64,000 bases of DNA from Deinandra increscens subsp. villosa (Eukaryota; Streptophyta; Magnoliopsida; Asterales; Asteraceae). Every line of letters starts with the position of its first letter. Positions within the stretch are counted from its first letter, which is position 1. The position numbers and the translations under genes were made by a program. The notes beneath the pieces were generated by a model. The model ran no database searches, had not been told where the DNA came from, and saw only the letters and a list, made by a program, of their open reading frames with translations. Shown here piece by piece: positions 1 through 10,393 of this stretch. The DNA lies in NCBI GenBank assembly GCA_039602395.1, contig JBCNJP010000007.1, positions 98,782,772 through 98,846,771 of the forward strand, written 5' to 3'.

Positions 1-131
1 TAGGTTCTATTTCATTTGTAATAACTTTGTTTAGTAATATTTTTTTACTTCAGAGGTTTTCAAATGGATTTGGTTATAATCTCTATTATTACATGGGTGT
101 TTCATCATGTTCTAAATGTATAATCAGAATT

Positions 132-133
<2 letters not shown>

Positions 134-178
<45 letters not shown>
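134..178. repeat. (TA)n microsatellite at the edge of an assembly gap
   Basis: An uninterrupted TA dinucleotide run ends a few bases before the block of Ns. The run probably caused the assembly break. Open frames across it (YIYIYI) are not genes. Confidence 0.95.
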
Positions 179-180
<2 letters not shown>

Positions 181-680
181 NNNNNNNNNNNNNNNNNNNN
201 NNNNNNNNNNNNNNNNNNNNNNNNNNNNNNNNNNNNNNNNNNNNNNNNNNNNNNNNNNNNNNNNNNNNNNNNNNNNNNNNNNNNNNNNNNNNNNNNNNNN
301 NNNNNNNNNNNNNNNNNNNNNNNNNNNNNNNNNNNNNNNNNNNNNNNNNNNNNNNNNNNNNNNNNNNNNNNNNNNNNNNNNNNNNNNNNNNNNNNNNNNN
401 NNNNNNNNNNNNNNNNNNNNNNNNNNNNNNNNNNNNNNNNNNNNNNNNNNNNNNNNNNNNNNNNNNNNNNNNNNNNNNNNNNNNNNNNNNNNNNNNNNNN
501 NNNNNNNNNNNNNNNNNNNNNNNNNNNNNNNNNNNNNNNNNNNNNNNNNNNNNNNNNNNNNNNNNNNNNNNNNNNNNNNNNNNNNNNNNNNNNNNNNNNN
601 NNNNNNNNNNNNNNNNNNNNNNNNNNNNNNNNNNNNNNNNNNNNNNNNNNNNNNNNNNNNNNNNNNNNNNNNNNNNNNNN
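181..680. other. Assembly gap, 500 Ns
   Basis: Exactly 500 unspecified bases, the usual placeholder for a gap of unknown size. Nothing can be said about its content. Confidence 0.99.
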
Positions 681-847
681 TTTTTTATTGCTAAAATTCC
701 ATGCTTGCAATATACTCCACCATTTACACCAACTTTGATTAACCTTGCTTTCCTACGTGAAACTGAGCTTGACGAAGAAGAACTCATGATGCTAAAAAAT
801 TATATGCTTTCACCTGAATTTTTCGTTTAGTTTTAAAGAGAAATACT

Positions 848-1270
848 GGTCGAGACGACCCCTAACTAAAGACGTGGCGACTCCACCGTTTAAATGCATT
901 ATAAATGCAACCCTCCAACAACCTACTACAAAGTCGGGCCGACCTAGCAGGGGGCGTGACGACTCCAGTCAAATCAACGTCAACTCAGTATTAAATAGGG
1001 GTCGAGACGACCAAGATAAGGGCGTGGCGACTCCGGTCAAATAAACTCTCACTCAGTACTAATTAGGGTTCGGGACGACCAAAGTAAGGTTGCGGCGACT
1101 CTACTTTTGAAGAATTTTTTAATAATATAAACCACATATATAAGGGTGTTATCACTTTGGACCATTATTCAATTGAAAGTGTGGGGACCAAGACGGACGA
1201 ACGTGACGACGCTCGTGGGGAAGACTCTGTCGACGAACGTGACGACCAAGTAACGACCAATCCTACAACG
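848..1270. repeat. Left subterminal array of GTCG-N-CGAC motifs
   Basis: GGTCGAGACGACC-like and GGCGTGGCGACTCC-like words alternate at about 50-80 base intervals (near 848, 870, 940, 1000, 1020, 1065, 1090), then denser GACGAACGTGACGAC words follow at 1190-1270. The same word family recurs at the right end of the element (9105-9405) and inside it. The arrangement resembles subterminal transposase-binding repeats, but binding is inferred. Confidence 0.7.
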
Positions 1271-3666
1271 AATGTCGTGGCACATGGAGCATATGGATAT
1301 TGTATGTAACCCTAAATTCTTTACGATCCTACTCATGTTCTATTGTTCTAATGTTAACCTATTCATGTCTTCCCTTATGTATTCACATCAGGAATACCTT
1401 ATTGTATATTTAACAAAAACTTGTATGTAACTTGTATTGTATAAGAATCCTCACGATTCTACACTCTTATTGTATAAGAACCCCGCATTGTATATTGATC
1501 TTGATCATCGTGTTAACGTTTTTTTAATGTTGCTGAAACCTGTTAATGTGTTTTAATCTGTTTAATATTCTGAATGCAACGAATGAGAGTGGGTTTTGAA
1601 GCAGTGAATTCGCTCTGCTCGTTTCTATTGTTATTTTTTGGCAATTGAACCTTCTTTTTTATTATAAGAAGTTAATTGTGTAGTTTTTTTTATTTTTTTA
1701 ATTTTTTATTTAGGATGATCGTGGTGCTAAGGATCCTAAGTTAAAACTTAGGATCCACTGTGCAAACCTCACGTTACTAAAGGAAATTATAACCTGCCCA
1801 CAATATGGTAATGACGTATTAAAAAGGTTATGAAGGAAACGTGGACTATTTGGTCAATGGCTAGATGTTGAATGTGACACGCTTGACACACAACTTATTT
1901 ACCGTGCATTTAGATGCCAAGTAGCTGAAAACCCTGACCCAGAATTCGATGGTATATATTACCAGTTGATGGACGATCAATCATTTCGATTGGGTCCTAG
2001 AGAATTTAGTATTTTAACTGGTTTTACATTCGGAGATAACAGTAGTTTCCATAAGATGGCAAAGCAAAAGAAAAGAATAAAGACGAGAACTAGTGATAAG
2101 CCGTTTGTGCCTCCGTTTAAAAAATATCTTCAGACCGAATATGAACTTGATGATCGTGTTACTCTGAAGGATCTGGTGTATTTTTTACACGTCAACAACT
2201 CGAGGATTGAAAGAAATAAAGTTGTCCTTCGAGTTTGTTTATTAATTTTGCTATATTCACTTTTCATGGGTGTTGAGGATACTCATCTAATAGAAGATCA
2301 ACATTGGTTGTTGGTCGAAGACTTGAAAGAATGGGATAGTTACCATTGGGCGTCTTATATATGGGGCCGAACAGTAACCGGAATTTTAGACAAGCATAAA
2401 AAAAGCGGTCTTCAATCATCATACAGTGTCACCGGGTTTGCTTGGATTGTGAAGGTATAAAAAATAATTTATTTAACTTTTGCTTGAATTATTAATTATT
2501 TGTTTTTGCTAGTTGGATTGACTTATTAATTGTTTGTTTTTATTTTTATAGTTATGGATCCATGAGACGTTCCCTCGGTTGCGTGAAAATGCCAGGGGTT
2601 ATATTCCGAGCCTATCACCCCGTTTTCTGCGCTGGGGTCAGACTCAGAGAATGCATGCTCACACCGCTGAGAATGTGTTCTTTATTGGGGAGGTAAAAAT
2701 ACATCAAATGTCAATTAATAAACTCTTAAATATATCAAATCTAATTTAAATGTTTTATCTCAGGACCGAGATTATTGGCCGCAGGCGGTATTACCGACGC
2801 CGATTGAGATGGAGGAGCCTTGGTATTTGACCACTATTAAATATGTTGATCCTATTTATGAGTTAAATAGGAATAAACGAATTCAATCAGCACCAAAATC
2901 TGCTGATTGGGCTACAAATGAAGAGATCCAGCAAAAATATGCCAACCAGTTTATGAACTTGGGGAACGATAATGTTAAGGCAGAATCAAAAAAGCAAACT
3001 CAGACTGGCGGTTCCCATGATGATTTGTCTGAGTTAATGATTAAGATGGTTTTTTTCGAGGTTAATATTTAAATTTATTTAAATAAGAATTATCCAACGT
3101 ATATATAAATATTTAGATACTAATCACATTTTTATATATTTTTCTTTTTCTTTTAACATAATTATCTGACAGGGAAAGTGGACCCGTTCATGCAACATGG
3201 TACGAGGGTGTTTAACATGCTAGAAAATGATAATCAAAATATTATTAAACACTACAGTCCAACAGAGCCCCAATTTACACCTGCAGTGTCAAAAAAGTTC
3301 ACCACAACACCGGTAGATTTTAAAATTACAACTCCAACACCGGTAAAGCATGACACTCTGGGGTCAGATGTTGTAATCGTCAAAGTACCGGATATGGGTC
3401 GTGGAAAACGATCAAAAAGACCAGCAAGAGTTATGAAGAGTCCTTTTCTTGGTCAACCACGAATTTCAGATAGCGGTGTTGAGTTATTTAAGTGGTCCCC
3501 AAGAGTGAGACGTGAGTTGCTTGAAGACGACGATCTGTTTCACTACAGTGCACTTAATCTGGAGACCGCTCTGACAGCCGAATACTGGAGACTTCTTCTT
3601 GGTCTAGAAAAAAGTGGTTGGCTGGACAATTGGATAAGTATTTTTTTTTTAATTTAATTTTTTATA

Positions 3667-3810
3667 TTTATAGTTCGAAATCAGAAGACCACGTTTAAAA
3701 AAAAAGTATTACAAATTGGTCGTCACGACCACGGGAAGGTCGTGACGACCAAACTGGGTTTGTGATGTGACATTTTCTTTGGACAGAGTGTAGAGTCGTC
3801 ACGACCTAAT
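3667..3810. repeat. GTCGTCACGACC palindromes in a Ulp1-gene intron, first copy of an internal duplication
   Basis: Three GTCGTCACGACC-type words lie inside the intron before the exon at 3821. The whole stretch, starting TTTATAGTTCGAAATCAG, recurs at 5892-6130 with the same order of landmarks: CTGGGTTTGTGAT, then GGACAGAGTGTA, then the palindrome. Confidence 0.85.
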
Positions 3811-4027
3811 TGTTTTACAGCATATAGATACGTGGATTTTCAGTCTACTGAGAAACAGACCGACTCAGAGTAAGTGGACAATTCTATGTGCAAATTTTAT
3901 TAATAATGCAGTGGTTTTTGGTTCAATGAATGAACAATGTAGCGCTCCCCCGTACCCAAACATTCATGACATTGAGATCGTAAGTGTTTATTTATCAGTT
4001 GTCTTGCAAATTTTATTAATAATTAGT

Positions 4028-4075
4028 GTAGGGTCGTCACGACCCTTAGTGTAGGGTCGTCACGACCCTTATGAC
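4028..4075. repeat. Tandem GGGTCGTCACGACCC palindrome pair in an intron
   Basis: Two head-to-tail copies of a TTAGTGTAGGGTCGTCACGACC unit lie in the intron between 3979 and 4138. They belong to the same word family as the arrays at the element ends. Confidence 0.85.
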
Positions 4076-4944
4076 GGCCTTTACAGTATTATTTTTTTTT
4101 TGTTTTTTTTAATATCTCTTTTCCGCTTTTTTTTCAGTATTACATACCAGTTGTTATCCCAGATAGACACTGGTTTTTGGTTGTGATTGAACCGTTGGAA
4201 TGGAAGATGACAATTTATGATAGGTAGCTAGTATAATTTGTATTTTTTATAGTTGTTTTGGTTGCTAATTTAATTTGTTTACTTTTTTATAGTTGTTTTG
4301 GTATTTACCCAAAGGAACATAAGGAAAATTTAGATATGCTCGATCATTATTTTCCTATCTGGATGAATTACAATGGAGCTAACGTTGGTAATACCATGTA
4401 TCATAAAGACGGTTTCACACGAAATCCAGTTTGGTCTACCCAGCAAGATGGGCCACTCGGTGATTGTGGTGTGTGGGTCTGCATTAACATGTTTCGTTTG
4501 ATTTTTGATGAACCGGTGGATGTGGAAAATGAAAATGCAAAGAAAACTGCACAGGAATGGCGCGAAAATTTTGCAGCATTGTGTTATAAAGAAACATTCC
4601 TTGTGCAAAGGCGGCCACCAAAGGTTGATGGTGTTGATCCCCCGTTTGTGCAGATTTACCCGGTTGTTGAACAAGATAAGGATGAGGGTTGATGATTACT
4701 TTATGGTTGTGAACAAGTTATCTGTTTTTTTTTTCTTTCTATGGTTTGACAACTTTGTACAATATTAGGTATGCTTTTTGGTCCCATGCTTTTTTACTAT
4801 CTTGAAGGTTGGAAATAATACGTTTAGGCACACATAATCCCACAAATAATTATATAATAACATTACATGTGTTACAATCAGATACATTACAAATAAATAC
4901 ACGAATACAATATAAAAATAATAAAAGGAAGAGAAAGTTAATCT

Positions 4945-5250
4945 TTTATTAATGTACGTTTATGTTATTTCATTTTATATAAATTACAAAGTCAACCGAA
5001 ATAATGCATTAAAAAACATTTTTAAAAAAACACGGTGAAAATGCAGCTCGATGCATATTCGAAACAAATTGTGCGATATCACTGAATTTTCTTTGAAATT
5101 AGTGAGATCACATAATTTGATTCGAACACCCATCGAGTTGCAATTCCACCGTGTTTCTTTAAAAATGTGTTTAAATGCGTTATTTCGGTGACTTTGTAAT
5201 TTAAAATTTTAAAATAATATAAACGTAAATAAATAAAAAATTGTAAGACT
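4945..5250. repeat. ~300-bp foldback (MITE-like hairpin) between the two convergent MULE genes
   Basis: The left arm (AAATTACAAAGTC, then CCGAAATAATGCATT, AACACGGTG and CTCGATG) is answered in reverse complement by the right arm (CATCGAGTTGCAATTCCACCGTG through GACTTTGTAATTT). The arms run almost to a centre near 5100 with scattered mismatches. Only short AT-rich frames are present. A transcript from either strand could fold into a long hairpin. Confidence 0.8.
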
Positions 5251-5891
5251 TAATTTTTTTTTAATTTTTTGTTTATATTGACGTTGCACTAGATGCACCA
5301 AAAATTGATTAATGATACAATGCGACGTCACTATAAACTAAAGATTAAAAAAAACAATAAGAATAAAAATAAAATTAGAAACACCATTGCCTCAACAGCT
5401 CCCAATTTTAACCTCTTTTGGTTCTCAGTTCTTGGTGACCAAGGTACCATAGATGGCCCGTTATCGATATCTTCATCAGTTTCGGAGGATACCTGTAACG
5501 CTTCTTTTACTGTTGAAGATACAATGGTATTTCTGGAAATGTAAAACCTTCCGACACCAACGTCTTGAATGTTAAATTGTTGTTTTTTTTTGATATCTTG
5601 AATTACAACTTAAAATAAGTTGTAATGTACAAGAGATCAAAATAGACGTGTATCGAGGAAGATGAGCATTTCCTAACTGCATTACTTCGATTGACTCTGA
5701 AATATTTAACTTATAATTCTAAACATAGAATAAGATAAGACTTCTTTAATCGATATGAGAGAAAACTTGTTTTGAAAGGGTTGTTTTGATACATCAGACT
5801 TTAACATCATGAGTTCTTTAGGGGTGTATGAGAGAAAAGGGTTGTTTGAAAAAAATGAAGTCGGGTTAAACTATCTGTCGCGAAACCTCTA

Positions 5892-6206
5892 TTTATAGTT
5901 CGAAATCAGAAGACCACGTTTAAAATAAAAAAGTATAAAAATTAGTCGTCACGACCCCTAAACGGTCGTGACGACTGTTCTGGGTTTGTGATTAGACATA
6001 TGCCTTGGGCAGAGTGTAAGGTCGCCACGACCACGGGACGGTCGTGACGACCAACCTGGGTTTGTGATGTGACTTTTGCTTTGGACAGAGTGTATAGTCG
6101 TGACGACCTAGTACAGGTCGTCACGGCCTTATTTTCAAATCTTTCTTATATTTTCTTATTAAATACTGAAAGGTCGTGACGACCTAGTGAGGGTCGTCAC
6201 GACCGA
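5892..6206. repeat. GTCGTCACGACC palindrome array, second copy of the internal duplication
   Basis: It starts with the same TTTATAGTTCGAAATCAG stretch as 3667 and contains two successive ~75-base units of palindrome, CTGGGTTTGTGAT and GGCAGAGTGTA. More GGTCGTGACGACC words follow to 6206, just downstream of the transposase stop codon at 6333. Confidence 0.85.
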
Positions 6207-6332
6207 GTGGATATCATCTTTAAACATAGATTATAAAGTAAATAAGTTAGAAATTGCATTTTAAACGTTAAAAAGATTACAAATAAAACATCTAAAGTAA
6301 ATGAGCCTTACAACTACAAATTTTCTACTCTA

Positions 6333-8927
6333 CTAAAATTCATTTAAATTGTAACTTTCAAACGATTCATTTGTCGGTTGAGTCGTCAGCGGGGGAACAA
6401 AATCACGAAAACCGTCGGCATTTACATACATCGGTTGAGCTTCATTCTTGAATCTAGAACTGGATTGACCTTCCATCGACGGTAACGGACTTTTACACGT
6501 AGCACGTGTATGACCTTTAATATGACATCTTGAGCACGTTGTCGGTGTTACTATTTCACCTCGAGAGGGTATTCTTTTGGTCAGACGTGGTCTTCCGGCC
6601 TGTCTTTTTGTCATGTGCGGAGTCTGCACCGGGTTGTATTCTTCAGGTACCTCCCAGTTGTTCTCATCTGGAACCGAATATATTGAATCGGAATAAGTAG
6701 CAATATGAACTTCTTTTCTAAAATAATTTAGTGACCATTTCACACAATCCGTTTGTTTTAAGAATCGCGATACTGCAATCGCGTGCGTGCATGGCAAACC
6801 TGAAAGCTGCCATTTTCTACAACAACATGTACGTCGATTTATATCGACTGTACATTTCTGGATTTTGTCATCCACATAGTATTGACTAGCATTTATGCCC
6901 CTGACAGTAAAGGTTCGGCTTTTCACAATTCTCCGATGTACTATGAGATCGGCTTCTCTAGTAAGAGCATGAGGATTTTGCACTAAAAAATTAAACAAAA
7001 ATAAAATATGTTAAATATAGAAACAAAAATGAAGCTTTAATTGTTAACAAAAATTAGATTAAATACCTGCTTGTTCATGTCTCTCATAAAACCATCTTTG
7101 AAGACTGGCTATAAAAAAATCAATAAGTTTGATAATTGGTAATTCTCTTGCTTGAACTGATAATGAGTTCATACTCTCGGCGCTGTTTGATGTCATTATA
7201 TTATATCTGTTGACCGGAGAGTACGCTCTTGCCCATTTATCGAAGCCAATATTGACAAGTGTCTCACGAACCTCGGGCTTTTTCTTACACAGTGCCTCGA
7301 AACAATCATTAAACTCCGATAAAGTCCATGCCTTCACGGTCTTCCAGTACAAAGTTTTATGCACTTTACCACTTATTGGTAAATTTCCTAAAAGGTGATG
7401 AGCACAGATACCATGAAAAGATAGTGGAAAAACATTTCTTATCGCGAGTGCGATCGAGGCGGCTCTATCTGATATAAACGCTAGATCCTCCCTATCTTCA
7501 ACAAACTCATTAATTTTGGATAAGAACCAAGTCCAACAATCACCAGTTTCGCTTTTTCCAAAACCATATGCAATTGGAAAGATCTGGTTATTTCCATCCA
7601 TTCCGACCGCTATAAACATCGTTCCTTTAAATTGACCTTTGAGATGTGCACCGTCAATTACTATTATCGGCCTCAAATATTGGAGAATTTTTTTTATCTA
7701 AAGATATATATAAAACGTTAGATAAATTAAATTAAAAATATAAATCAGACAAGTTAATTTGAAGTCACTTACAGCAACTCCAACAGCTACAAATGCCATC
7801 TCAAAGCGACCATCATCATCAAGCAAGATATCAGTAATAGTCCCAGGATTTTTTAATTTTAAATTATGCAAATACAGGGGTAGTTTAGAAAATGATTCAA
7901 CAGGACACCCGGCTATAAGATGAAGCGCCTCGTTTTTACCGCGCATTGCTTGTTTGTAAGATATGTTTATATGATACCTTTCGTTTATATCCTTAACAAT
8001 TTCTTTCCCACGATAGACTCGACGACCATCCTTTAGCTGCTCTTTAATCACGTGACCCAACACATGCTTATCGGCGTTACGAATATTCGGGAAAAGTTGG
8101 GTTCTAGAACAGGTGTGAAGGCTCGAGAAATGGTTAACATGAAACATGGTAGTACCAGAAAAAGCGGCCGCTCTTAATTTCCATTCACATCCTTCATTAA
8201 CACATGTAGCTGTATATCTATTTTTATCTGATTTTCCAACTTTGAATTCAAAACACTCTTTTATTGCCAACATCGCAACTTCCAGTTTAAGTGCCTTTTT
8301 GTCCTTAAAAACTTTTTCCATTATAGGATGTGAAGAGGACGAGGCAGAGTAACTCTTTGAGTTAGAGTTACTCTTTGAATCAGTGTTTGAACGGTCATTT
8401 TCACAACTGTTATGGAACGTATCAGGAACACGTTCAGAATAAACAAATTCTTCTTTTTTGAAAAAGTTAGGAGTTTGGTTATCAGAGCCACATTTTTCAT
8501 TGAAAGTATACTCTTTCGAAGGAATATTATCATGAAGATAATCATCGTTGGGAATATTTAAATCGGGAATATTTAAATCAGGAATATTTAAATCAGGTTT
8601 AGGATGACTCGAATCTGAGCTTGAGTCGTCAACAACATACAAATAAATAGGCTCTTTTTGATTACTCGCAACAACTTTAAAAAAAATTGAAATATCGGTA
8701 TCATCCATAATATCAACAGGAAAACAATATGTCGACAATTTATAAGATATTCGAGAAATACTAACGATATTAAAACGAGTAGAAATGAGTCTCTTCAGAT
8801 TAAGAAAAGTTAAATTTGAGTACATACTGGTTGCACGACGAACGCAATTAAGAGGTACGTACTCGGATACGTTATTCCTTTCTTCCCATTTCCCGCCAAC
8901 GCATACAACGATGTTATGAAATTCCAT
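6333..8927 (-). CDS. Mutator-like (MULE) transposase, three exons, 811 aa, intact
   Basis: Exons 8927-7773, 7697-7067 and 6982-6333 join in frame through GT-AG introns (2436 bases, no internal stop). The N-terminal part has a Ser/Asp-rich stretch and three PDLNI repeats, then a plant MuDR-type N-terminal region (TATCVNEGCEWKLRA). The second exon is the DDE core: Asp in VIDGAHLKG, Asp in FISDRAAS and Glu in SNSAESMNS. The third exon has a SWIM zinc finger (CCCRKWQLSGLPCTHA) and a zinc knuckle (CSRCHIKGHTRATC). The enzyme would cut and join the element's ends in the nucleus. The complete frame and catalytic residues suggest it could still be functional, in contrast to the damaged Ulp1 gene opposite it. 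Its start lies about 180 bases inside the right motif array, which may hold its promoter. Confidence 0.9.
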
Positions 8928-9104
8928 TTTTTCAGTAGTAAGACGGGTGGTTTGAAGTGTTTGTGATATATATAGTGCAAATGGTCGTGAGTTTTCAATC
9001 TGAGTTGTGTTGTGTTATAAACATTGATGAACATTGATGATGAGTTGTGTTAGATATCACTAACACTTCAAATTAATGATGGGTTCCAGAAAAATTAAAA
9101 CGGG

Positions 9105-9405
9105 GTCGTGTCCTCGTCAACGACCCTACATGTCGGTCGTGGCGACCGTTAAGGTCAACGACCCCGTAAATTATTAAAAAATATATATATATATATAATG
9201 TTGATTTCGTCTCGACCCCCGACACGTGTCAGACGACCGTCAGGGAATGTCGGGACGACTTTTGGTTTTACACGTGGCAGGGTCGTTGTCGGCGATTCAA
9301 CGGTCGTTGTCGGGGATTCTACGGTCGTGCCGACTGTTACGGTTACACGTGTCGGGTTTTTATTGGTGGGTCGTGGCGACCCTGTCATTGAAGTCGTGGC
9401 GACTG
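9105..9405. repeat. Right subterminal array of GTCG-N-CGAC motifs
   Basis: At least ten words such as GTCGTGGCGACC, GTCGTTGTCGGCGATTC and GTCGGGACGAC occupy 300 bases, GC-richer than the surroundings, plus three ACACGTG(T/G)C words. It mirrors the left array and lies upstream of the transposase start. Frames through it in both directions are by-products of the repeat. Confidence 0.75.
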
Positions 9406-10304
9406 TAGTTGTGGGCATAATGTGGCTGTTGACTTTCAAATGGGCATTTCTGTTACCTTTTCTTTCAATCTGGGCATTTTCCTCTTTTTCCCATTTTTTT
9501 TTTCTTCACTTCTTTCATAATTTTCAAATATATGCCACAGTAAAGCAAGGATGAAACGCAATGGGGAAAACAATTAAAATACAACACATCACAACCGTTA
9601 TAACCTCTCAGACCTTAGAAGCTTCAAGGAGATTAAACAATATTGCCGTGGGATATAACATTTTACACTTCCTATACAATGTTTAATCTTTCTTTTTTAA
9701 TACAACAACTACCTTATAAAAATATATATGCATGTTTAAATTCAAAAAATATATTTACAACAATTTCATGTTTTATCTTTTATGTAGAAAACAAAATGCA
9801 TTATGTAGACCAACAAATAATATTGCACCATAGGTACAACTATACAAGCATGGATCCAAAAAGCTTTAGCAACTTGAATATTCAACCTTTCATTCCCAAT
9901 ACTTGGTCAAATTTTTTTAGATTTAAATAATTGTAACTTAAAGTTCCAATGTCATATGATAGTGGTATACTCCATGATTCATATATATCCTCCATAATCA
10001 AAATGCATGCCAACAATCCCAGCTGGAAAATTTATATTATACAATGTATTATGTGAACTTTTACTTATCCTTTTGTCAATTAAGTTTCTTTTTCATTTTT
10101 TAAACGACTAATTAAAGTCGATTGGCTGACACGTACCTCGATCAATGGAAGCTCGTATATCAGTCACCATCATTATTTCATTAGGTAGTCCAGAGAAAGC
10201 CACCACTGTGAAATAAAACCCGAGAGTCAGAATATAACATATGACCACAAGAAGCTCAAACTTTGACTCCCATTCTTCATGACATTGAGACAAGAGGCTA
10301 ATTG
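9406..10304. other. AT-rich intergenic sequence
   Basis: I see no convincing gene, transposon end or repeat here. Small open frames at 9643-9930 and 10108-10293 show no recognisable domain. Confidence 0.5.
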
Positions 10305-10393
10305 CAAAATTTTAGACAATTTTTCGATTTGTACGTGTCATCCTTATGTAAGGGCCATGTTAATCTTCTTTGTATCGGATGTGCAAATGAGAC
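10305..10393 (-). pseudogene. U6 snRNA pseudogene
   Basis: Read on the minus strand, the sequence follows U6 spliceosomal RNA: ACATCCGATACA, AGAAGATTAACATGGCCCT, AAGGATGACACGTACAAATC and a T-rich 3' end. Relative to canonical U6 the internal segment between the 5' stem and the AGAGAAGATTAGC box is shortened by roughly 15 bases, and several conserved positions differ (GATTAGC reads GATTAAC, and the CTGCGCAAGG part is altered). I see no clear upstream USE/TATA pair, so it is most likely a dead copy. Confidence 0.8.

Larger units (their letters stand above)
1714..4692 (+). pseudogene. DUF1985 / Ulp1-like C48 cysteine protease gene of the MULE, decayed
   Basis: This is a transposon-borne relative of SUMO-deconjugating Ulp1 proteases. 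Visible exons are 1714-2454 and 2552-2692 (DUF1985-like, with FRLGPREFSILTGF and PRFLRWGQTQ), 2764 to about 3060, about 3173-3640 (low-complexity linker), 3821-3979, 4138-4223 and 4293-4692. The last two supply the catalytic set: His in DRHWFLVVI (4168-4170), Asp in IYDS formed across the 4223/4293 junction, Gln in STQQDG and Cys in GDCGVW (4465-4467). Lesions are an in-frame TGA at 1831-1833, a donor after the fourth exon reading ATAAGT instead of GTAAGT (near 3635), and no simple in-frame join between the third and fourth exons. The catalytic residues survive, so decay looks recent. Its role in the element is unknown. Confidence 0.8.
848..9405 (-). mobile_element. Mutator-like element with transposase and Ulp1-like protease (Kaonashi-type), approximate bounds
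   Basis: Two convergent genes sit between matching arrays of GTCG/CGAC motifs: a DUF1985/Ulp1-like gene on the plus strand (1714-4692) and a MULE transposase gene on the minus strand (6333-8927). Plant MULEs carrying a Ulp1-like protease and lacking long terminal inverted repeats are known (Kaonashi/KI type), and this layout fits them. I found no clear terminal inverted repeat or 9-bp target duplication. The bounds are therefore only the outer limits of the motif arrays, and the true left end could lie in the gap. Strand is given by the transposase. Confidence 0.75.

Noticed and set aside
89..787. Long open frames on both strands across the gap
   Set aside because: They consist of Ns and (TA)n-derived YIYIYI; there is no real coding sequence.
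9155..9554. 94-118-codon frames on both strands at the right end of the MULE
   Set aside because: They are produced by the GTCG/CGAC word array (VVGDSTVVVGDS repeats) and have no domain.
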